A stretch of DNA of 64,000 nt, taken from assembly GCF_000142905.1 (NCBI RefSeq), contig NW_013657643.1, positions 227,911 to 291,910 of the forward strand, read 5' to 3'. Each line of letters starts with the position of its first letter. Position 1 is the stretch's first letter. Shown one piece after another: positions 62,101 through 64,000 of the stretch. The notes beneath the pieces were generated by a model, which worked only from the letters and a program-made list of their open reading frames with translations, made no database searches and was not told the origin of the DNA. The translations under genes were made by a program, and so were the position numbers. This stretch comes from Thecamonas trahens ATCC 50062 (lineage: Eukaryota; Apusozoa; Apusomonadida; Apusomonadidae).

Positions 62101-64000
62101 ACGGCTGGGTATGCCGATGCCACCTGGTCAGAGCAGGTTGCTCCGCTGGCGTCGATTGTGGTGGTCCAGGCAACGTCGACGAGCATTGCGAGCGTGGGCG
62201 TGTCGACGTTTGGAGTGGGTGCGACGCCGAGCCTCGAGCTGACGATGGGCGGGAGCGCGCCCGGGATCGAGTGCGGGTCTTGCTACCTCGGGTTTGTGGC
62301 GAGTGGCAGCGGGTGCAGCAGTGGGCCGATTGTGGGGCTCACGGCACTGGCGATCGGGACGGGAGCGAATCCGGTGCTCGGGACGGCGATTTTGAGCAGC
62401 GGAACATACGACGTGTGCTTCTCGTCGGGTGGCAGCGGAGCATCGACGATGGTGAAGCAGACGACGGCCGGCAGCGTGGTGGTGATCGAGGCGACGACGA
62501 CGACGGTGACGAGTGTGTCGCCGCGCGTGATCGGTGTGGGGTCGGGCCATCGTTTGTGCTGGCTGGGGCGGTGGGCTCGTCGTCGACGTACGTCGGGTTC
62601 TCGCTCGATGGCAGCTGCTCTGGGCCGGTGTCTGTGACGCAGGTTGTGGCCGGTGGCGAAGGCGGGTGGGTCGCGAGCGCGCCCGGGACAAGCGGCAACT
62701 ACAGCGTGTGCTACTCGGTGTCGGGATCGGGCGGGCCGTTCCTCAAGCAGGAGCTTGTGTACGTGGAGGTGATTGCGGCGAGCTCGTCGTCGGTGACCTC
62801 GATGTGGCCACGCGTGATCGGATCCGGAGCGGCAAACACGTTTTACGTGAGCGGGGCGGTGGCGTCGCCAATGACGGCTGTGGCGTTTGTGCCGAGCGGA
62901 GCAGACTGCAACAACGACGGGCTCCGGAGTGGAGTGATGCGACTGACGTCGACGACGATGGGGGTCTCGCCGACGTTCCCGATCGAGGACGGCGGGAGCG
63001 TGAACCAGGTGTGGGACACATGCTACACGGTGACGTACGGTGATGCGGGCGAGAACTGGGTGAAGCAGAGCCCGAGCGGAGTCGTGGACGTGACGGTTGT
63101 TGTTGCGGTGGCAGACGCGGTGGCAAGTGTGGCGCCGTCTGTGGTCGCTGTTGGACGGGCCGAGCCTGTGGTGTTCAGTGGACTGGAAGGAAGCGTGAAC
63201 GTGCGGGTCGGGTTCGGGATCGGCGGGTGCGCAGGCACGGTTGTGGGCGTGACCAACGTGGTGACGACGGGCGCAGCGACGATGCTTGGAAGCGCGCTCC
63301 CGACTGCCGGCCTGTATCGTGTGTGCGTGTCTGTGGACAACGGCGGGCGGTACGTGGCGCAGACGTCGACGGTGACAATGGAAGCGGTGCGTGCGAGCAG
63401 CGGGCTGATCTCTGCGATCTCGCCGAATGTGGTGGGGACAGGCTCGATGCCTGCGTTTGTCGTGAGCGGGACGTTCAAGCAGACGAGCTTCAGTCGGATC
63501 GGGTTCTCACTGTCGAGTGACTGCAGCGGCACAGTGGCCGGCCAGCTCGACGTGTCGTTGGGAACGAGCACGCCGTACACATGGGCGAGCGGGCTCGTCG
63601 TGAGCGAAGCGCAGACGTTCACGGTGTGTTTTACGGCCGACGGAACGAACTGGGTGGCGCAGAGCGAGCCGGTGCTCAACGTGGCGGTGGCACGGGCCAA
63701 CTCGATCACGTCGTTCTTGCCAGCGGTGCTCGGGGCCGGGGCAGGCGGTGCAAACGTGGTGGCTGACGTGGTCGGGCCGCTTGGGTCTGCGACTGCGTTC
63801 ATCGGGTTTGACAGCGTGGGCTCCGGATGCACGGCGCCGGTTGCGGTGAGCGCGTACAACGTGAGCGGTGAGCTCGATCTCGGGTCGTCGGGCGGGCTGA
63901 GTGCCGGGACGTACGCGCTGTGCTACACGGTAGAGTCGCCGTCGACCGGGTTTGTGGAACAGACGAGCGCCGGCAGCGTGCGCGTGGTCGAGGCGCAGGC
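59107..64000 (+). CDS. Large secreted/surface IPT/TIG-repeat protein (one frame break, partial)
   Basis: At least about 1,630 residues, running off the right edge. A signal peptide is visible (MNHLLCIYVVLFLAFGDTASA, possible start at 59107 or 59122), so it enters the secretory pathway. After a beta-rich N-terminal domain comes an IPT/TIG domain (FNAIGPASGSAGSTITITGAGY), then ten or more diverged units of about 95-105 residues. Each has a V-x-S-V-x-P-x-x-I-G-x-G start, a GxC motif in the middle, and a late C-Y/F-S...G.W.EQ motif; paired cysteines suggest one disulfide per unit. At 62548-62549 the frame changes: GVGSG then SFVLAGAVGSSSTYVGFSLDG in the next frame, one base missing after GGGCC. 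Likely adhesive or structural. No transmembrane anchor inside the window. Confidence 0.85.

Overview
This window is nuclear DNA from a GC-rich, gene-dense, single-celled eukaryote. There are spliceosomal GT-AG introns, no operons or ribosome-binding sites, and genes for myosin, a HECT ligase, the COP9 signalosome, the Ragulator complex, MCM-binding protein, MMS19, RRP8 and DDX24. Two coiled-coil genes of ciliary type and a ULK4/RUNKEL kinase point to a flagellate. The gene set (animal/fungus-like plus features shared with plants) and base composition fit an apusomonad such as Thecamonas trahens. That assignment is inference; I could not run a search.

Layout. 1-3127 (-): myosin with an N-terminal WW domain, running off the left edge. 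4065-8720: AlaX-type editing protein (+), thioredoxin-like/ZZ protein (+), CCDC42/CFAP73-like coiled coil (-). 8950-11127 (-): divergent Sec23/Sec24-like protein. 11779-17578 (+): LAMTOR3, then an SHPRH-like SNF2/RING protein whose 3' end overlaps an F-box/LRR gene (-). 19326-22975: ankyrin protein (+), coiled-coil protein (-), unrecognised protein (-). 23363-34276 (+): a ~3,590-residue HECT ubiquitin ligase. 34338-35236 (-): neuronal-calcium-sensor-like protein. A 100-N scaffold gap lies at 35288-35387, followed by about 1.5 kb with little coding signal. 36944-45494: a P-type-ATPase-like protein lacking the catalytic motifs (+), CSN8 (-), and a ULK4/RUNKEL kinase (+) behind a 106-bp tandem repeat. 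45504-58088: MFS transporter (-), MCMBP (+), DDX24/MAK5 (-), MMS19 (+), RRP8 (-). 59107-64000 (+): a secreted or surface IPT/TIG-repeat protein running off the right edge.

Architecture. Genes mostly alternate strand, and convergent neighbours stop 9-60 nt apart (one pair overlaps by 38 nt). Six introns could be placed exactly; each is the only intron of its gene, lies within about 175 nt of the start codon, begins GTA(C/T)G, and usually carries long C or G homopolymers. Minisatellites sit in 5' regions and inside one transporter gene.

Two themes deserve attention. First, nine sites in eight long genes each need exactly one inserted base to restore the reading frame; at one the insertion regenerates the DEAD-box SAT motif, so most look like under-called bases in the assembly. 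Second, two proteins look like degenerate enzymes: the P-type ATPase relative, without DKTGT, TGD or GDGxND, and the ULK4-like kinase, whose HRD is HGH.
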